Shown: positions 61,085 through 64,000 of the stretch, one piece after another
Layout: each line of letters begins with the position of its first letter
Position numbering within the stretch: the first letter of the stretch is position 1
NCBI RefSeq assembly: GCF_001426585.1
Contig: NZ_LMEI01000001.1
Coordinates: forward strand, 495,317-559,316
Reading direction: 5' to 3'
Length of the DNA stretch: 64,000 nucleotides
DNA from: Streptomyces sp. Root431
Lineage (GTDB): Bacteria > Actinomycetota > Actinomycetes > Streptomycetales > Streptomycetaceae
The notes under the pieces: model-generated
Seen by the model: only the letters and a program-made list of their open reading frames with translations
The model's database searches: none
Told to the model about the DNA's origin: nothing
Made by a program: the position numbers and the translations under genes

Positions 61085-61526
61085 TGCGGATGAGGGTCTG
61101 CTGGCCGTTGGCGACCAGCTTTCTGGTGCCGTCGTTCTGGACGCCGTAGACCTCCAGTTGGCAGACCGTCAGGGTGCGGCCGGGCTTGAGGACGGTGCCG
61201 ATCGCTTCCAGGTGGTCGCCCGCGGCGGGTGCGAGGAGGTTGATCTTGTACTCGACGGTGAGGACCTCGGAGTCCTCGTCGAACAAGGTGAGCGCGGCAT
61301 AGCCGCCGGCGCTGTCCGCGATGGCGCTGGTGGCGCCGGCGTGGACGTAGCCGTGCTGCTGGGTCACTTCGGGGCGGGCCGGGAGCACGATGTGGACGCG
61401 GCCGGGGCCGATGTGCGCGAGGTGCGCGCCCAGGTGGGACATCAGGCCCTGGAGGGCGAAGCTGTCCTGGATGCGCTTCCGGACCGAGGCGGTCGCCTGT
61501 TCCTGCTGCGGCTTCCGGTCTTCCAT
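61056..61526 (-). CDS. PaaI-type hotdog thioesterase
   Basis: 156 aa. HGYVHAGATSAIADSAGGYAAL is the PaaI thioesterase core, with catalytic residues in HAGATSAIADS, followed by TVEYKINLLAPAAG. It would cleave an acyl or aryl-acyl-CoA. The ATG at 61526 follows GAGAG by 9 bases and lies 38 bases after the lysE stop, so both form one operon. Confidence 0.9.
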   Translation of the reverse strand: MEDRKPQQEQATASVRKRIQDSFALQGLMSHLGAHLAHIGPGRVHIVLPARPEVTQQHGYVHAGATSAIADSAGGYAALTLFDEDSEVLTVEYKINLLAPAAGDHLEAIGTVLKPGRTLTVCQLEVYGVQNDGTRKLVANGQQTLIRTTSGRPASP

Positions 61527-61564
61527 GTGCGGGCTCTCATTCGGGTCATAGCGGGTGGGGTTCC

Positions 61565-62182
61565 TCAGCCGGCCAGGCGTCCCACCAGCAGGAAGCCGCC
61601 GATGGCGATCATCATGGCGCCGCTGACGCGCGTGACGACCCGCGCGGCCGAGGGCCGGGTGCTCAGGACCGTACGGGCCAGGACGCCGACGCCGAGGTAG
61701 ACGACGGCGCACGCGGTCAGGTGCATCGTGCTGAGCAGTCCGGTCTGCGCGGCGACCGGCCAGCCCGTGGCGGGGTCGATGAACTGCGGGAACAGCGAGA
61801 AGTACAGCAGCAGCGCCTTCGGGTTCAGGCCGCTGATCCCGGCCCCCTTGAGCATGACCCGTACGCGGGAGGCGTCCGCGCTCCCGCCCGCGGCAGCCGG
61901 CACGACCGGCTGTCGCAGGACGCCCCAGCCCAGCCACAGCAGGTAGCCGGCCCCGGCCACGGTCAGTGCGGTGAGCGCGGCCGGGGAGCTCGCCACGATC
62001 ACCGCCAGGCCCGCGACGGCCACGAGCGCGTAGGCCGCGTGGCCGACGATCAGTCCGGTGACGGCCGGGACGACCGAGCGTCCCCGGAGCCCGGCGGAGA
62101 TCGCGTACGCCCAGTCCGCGCCCGGAGTGAACACCAGCAGCAGGTCCACTGTCAGGAAGGCCGCCAGTGTCGTCGTGTCCAT
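61565..62182 (-). CDS. LysE/RhtB-family amino acid exporter
   Basis: 205 aa with about six membrane helices. FTPGADWAYAISAGLRGR is the LysE signature (usual form PGP), and GISGLNPKALLLYFSLFPQFID the second conserved block. It is divergent from an Lrp/AsnC regulator 111 bases away, the common regulator type for amino acid exporters. Confidence 0.92.
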   Translation of the reverse strand: MDTTTLAAFLTVDLLLVFTPGADWAYAISAGLRGRSVVPAVTGLIVGHAAYALVAVAGLAVIVASSPAALTALTVAGAGYLLWLGWGVLRQPVVPAAAGGSADASRVRVMLKGAGISGLNPKALLLYFSLFPQFIDPATGWPVAAQTGLLSTMHLTACAVVYLGVGVLARTVLSTRPSAARVVTRVSGAMMIAIGGFLLVGRLAG

Positions 62183-62263
62183 CGATCGTTCCCTCTCGCA
62201 TGTCTTGCTCTGGAGGGAACGCTAGGCCGGATATGCCCGAAAGTGTTTGCGTATTTACCCCAT

Positions 62264-62275
62264 GATCGCGCGATC
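62264..62275. promoter_or_regulatory. 12-bp palindrome in the lysE/lrp divergent promoter
   Basis: GATCGCGCGATC lies 18 bases before the Lrp-type start codon and 81 bases before the lysE start. A dimeric Lrp-type regulator site is plausible. Confidence 0.4.
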
Positions 62276-62293
62276 TGAGGGAGAATCTTCTCC

Positions 62294-62746
62294 ATGGACG
62301 CCATGGACCGGAAGATTCTTACCGAGCTGCAGCTGGACGGCCGCCTGACCATCACCGAGCTGGCCGCCCGCGTCCGGCTCAGCGTCTCGCCCTGCCACCG
62401 CCGGCTGCGCGACCTCGAACGCGAGGGTGCGATCCGCGGCTACCGGGCGGTCGTGGATCCGGCCGCCGTCGGCCTGAACTTCGAGGCCCTGGTCTTCGCC
62501 ACCCTGCGCTGGGAGACCCCCGACACCGTCACCGCCTTCGAGGAGGCCGTGGCCGCCGTCCCGCACGTGCTCCAGGCGCAGCGCCTGTTCGGCGAACCCG
62601 ACTACCTCCTGCGGGTCGCGACCAGCGACCTGACCGCGTTCCAGGAGCTGTACGACCAGCGGCTCGCCCGACTGCCCGGAGTCCAGCGCCTGACCTCCAC
62701 CCTCGTCATGAAGAACGTCATCGCCGACCGCCCGCTGCCGGAGTAG
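62294..62746 (+). CDS. Lrp/AsnC-family regulator
   Basis: 150 aa: helix-turn-helix MDRKILTELQLDGRLTITELAARVRLSVSPCHRRLRDLE, then the RAM ligand domain (ALVFATLRW, DYLLRVATSDLTAFQELYDQRLARLPGV). It responds to amino acids and probably controls the divergent lysE gene. GAGAATC lies upstream of the ATG. Confidence 0.93.
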   Translation: MDAMDRKILTELQLDGRLTITELAARVRLSVSPCHRRLRDLEREGAIRGYRAVVDPAAVGLNFEALVFATLRWETPDTVTAFEEAVAAVPHVLQAQRLFGEPDYLLRVATSDLTAFQELYDQRLARLPGVQRLTSTLVMKNVIADRPLPE

Positions 62747-62906
62747 CTCCGCCCGGGGCAGCCCGGTGACTCCGTCGGGGCGGTGTGGGACCGTGGAGAC
62801 ATCGGCACCATCAGCGGTCCCTGGAGCTGCCTGGAGCGGCCATGCACGACATCCGGAGCGCAGCGGACGTGTCCACGCCGTCGACGGCCCGTGCGCCGGC
62901 ACGCTG

Positions 62907-63755
62907 ATGTCCTCCCGTACCGCCGGGCGATGGTCTCCGTTCGGGCGGATCCTCAGCGTGATCCGCAGAGTGCGGGCGGGACACCGCTGGGGGCAGGTCA
63001 GGGATCTCGAGCTCTGGCGCCTCTCGCTGGGATTCGCCGCGCTCGGGTTCCTCACGCTCGTACCGCTGCTGATCGTCGTGTCCGCGGCCGGTGCGGGAAG
63101 CGGGAAGGGGTTCGCGCAGTGGGTCGGCGACGGCATCGGTGTGTCCGAGGCCGCCAGGACGGAGATCGAGAGGCTGTTCGCCCTGCCGGGCCAGGTGCGC
63201 CGGACGACGACGGCGTTCGGCCTCGCCCTGCTCGCCGTGTTCGGCCTCTCCTTCGGCACCTTGGTGCAGAGCGGCTACGAGAAGGTCTGGGACCTGCCGC
63301 CGGGCCGCTTGCGGGCCCGGTGGCGGCACGTGGTGTGGCTCGCCGTGCTCATCGGGGTCCTCTACGTGTTCGCGGTCTCCCCCTTCTGGCATGAGAGCCC
63401 GGCCGCCGGCGTCGTCTCCCTGCTCTGCGGCACCCTGTTCTTCTGGTGGTCGCAACGCCTGCTGCTCGTCGGCCGGGTGGCCTGGACCACCCTGCTGCCC
63501 GGGGCGGTGTCCACCGTGCTCGGACTGCTCGGGCTCAGGATCTTCTCGCGGCTGGTCTTCTCACCGCTGATCGCGTCCAGCGCCATCACCTACGGCCCGT
63601 TCGGAGCGTTCCTCGTCATCCAGACCTGGCTCGTCGCCGTGGGCGTGGTCGTGTTCGGCGGCGCGCTGACCGGCCGGCTGGTCAGCGCCGAGCTGCCCCG
63701 GTTGAATCACGCGCTCGGACACGCACTGAGGCGCGCTTTGAAGCGGCGGGAATGA
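62907..63755 (+). CDS. YihY/BrkB-like integral membrane protein
   Basis: 282 aa, about six membrane helices: FAALGFLTLVPLLIVVSAA, FGLALLAVFGLSFGTLVQSGYEKVW, HVVWLAVLIGVLYVFAVSP, then FSPLIASSAITYGPFGAFLVIQTWLVAVGVVVFGGAL, the YihY block. The start is uncertain: ATG 62907 and GTG 62892 both lack a clear ribosome site, and the frame is open to 62766. Function unknown. Confidence 0.8.
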   Translation: MSSRTAGRWSPFGRILSVIRRVRAGHRWGQVRDLELWRLSLGFAALGFLTLVPLLIVVSAAGAGSGKGFAQWVGDGIGVSEAARTEIERLFALPGQVRRTTTAFGLALLAVFGLSFGTLVQSGYEKVWDLPPGRLRARWRHVVWLAVLIGVLYVFAVSPFWHESPAAGVVSLLCGTLFFWWSQRLLLVGRVAWTTLLPGAVSTVLGLLGLRIFSRLVFSPLIASSAITYGPFGAFLVIQTWLVAVGVVVFGGALTGRLVSAELPRLNHALGHALRRALKRRE

Positions 63756-63765
63756 CGCTCACCGG

Positions 63766-64000
63766 TCACATGTAGTAGTACTGGTCGCCCATGTCGTCCC
63801 CCGGTTCGAAGCCGAACGCCGGGCGGGCGGTGCTGAGGAGCACCGGGTGGATCTCCTTGGCGGTGGCGGTGATCAGGGTGAACAGGGTCTCCATGCGCTC
63901 CACGGTGCTCTGGTACCACGTGTCGAATTGCCCCCTGGCGGTATCGTTCTGCAGGTCGGTGTCGCGCTTCACGCCGCGTGCGACCTGGTCCGTGATGGAC
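63766..64000 (-). CDS. Hypothetical protein, cut by the window end
   Basis: The frame is open from the window edge (ITDQVARGVKRDTDLQND...) to the stop at 63766, giving at least 78 residues: helical with a Phe/Leu/Thr-rich middle and an acidic end GDDMGDQYYYM. The true start lies at or beyond 64000. No family recognised. Confidence 0.45.
   Translation of the reverse strand, partial: SITDQVARGVKRDTDLQNDTARGQFDTWYQSTVERMETLFTLITATAKEIHPVLLSTARPAFGFEPGDDMGDQYYYM

Overview
The window reads as chromosomal DNA of a Streptomyces-type actinomycete. It is very GC-rich with strong third-position GC bias, uses many GTG starts, and carries typical Streptomyces families (TerD, PknG with GlnH/GlnX, CsnR, LAXTG surface protein). 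From memory, the gene order resembles the core of the S. coelicolor chromosome around asd, pepN, malQ, the csnR-K operon, pknG and ssbB. This was not checked by alignment.

Layout. 1-6.5 kb: end of a subtilisin-like protease, asd, a TerD protein and pepN. 6.6-12.7 kb, minus strand: a secreted phosphatase/FG-GAP protein, allantoicase, a LysR regulator and two EamA exporters, then a divergent MarR gene. Two promoters here share one ungapped 45-bp element with a LysR-type box, and a 15-bp periodic array lies between the second exporter and marR. 13.5-16.1 kb, minus: a small membrane protein, malQ, and a small repeat ORF touching malQ. 16.3-21.4 kb: a secreted GH84/CBM32 protein, an HNH endonuclease and an MscS channel. 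21.5-28.4 kb: the csnREFGHK operon for chitosan oligosaccharides, with a perfect CsnR-type palindrome at its promoter.

28.7-39.2 kb: a seven-gene signalling locus in one direction: GlnX membrane protein, GlnH binding protein, an uncharacterised helical protein, PknG kinase, PP2C phosphatase, VWA protein and FHA protein. Kinase, phosphatase and FHA reader each carry two zinc ribbons. This is the most interesting unit in the window: it looks like a complete amino-acid sensing write/erase/read module.

39.2-52.2 kb: a PCMT-like methyltransferase, truncated hemoglobin, a two-permease FtsX-type ABC exporter with its ATPase, a membrane protein, and a tightly overlapping minus-strand operon (ettA, thioesterase, unknown, GNAT). 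52.5-58.3 kb, minus: a thioester-domain LAXTG surface protein, SsbB and two adjacent P-loop GTPases. 58.6 kb: tRNA-Arg(TCT) with a terminator. 58.7-61.1 kb looks like a small accessory patch beside the tRNA, with truncated or remnant genes and a DUF4265 protein. 61.1-64 kb: a PaaI-type thioesterase, LysE exporter, divergent Lrp/AsnC regulator, YihY-like membrane protein and a gene cut by the window edge.

No rRNA, CRISPR array, intact insertion sequence, or biosynthetic cluster of the polyketide or non-ribosomal peptide kind was seen.
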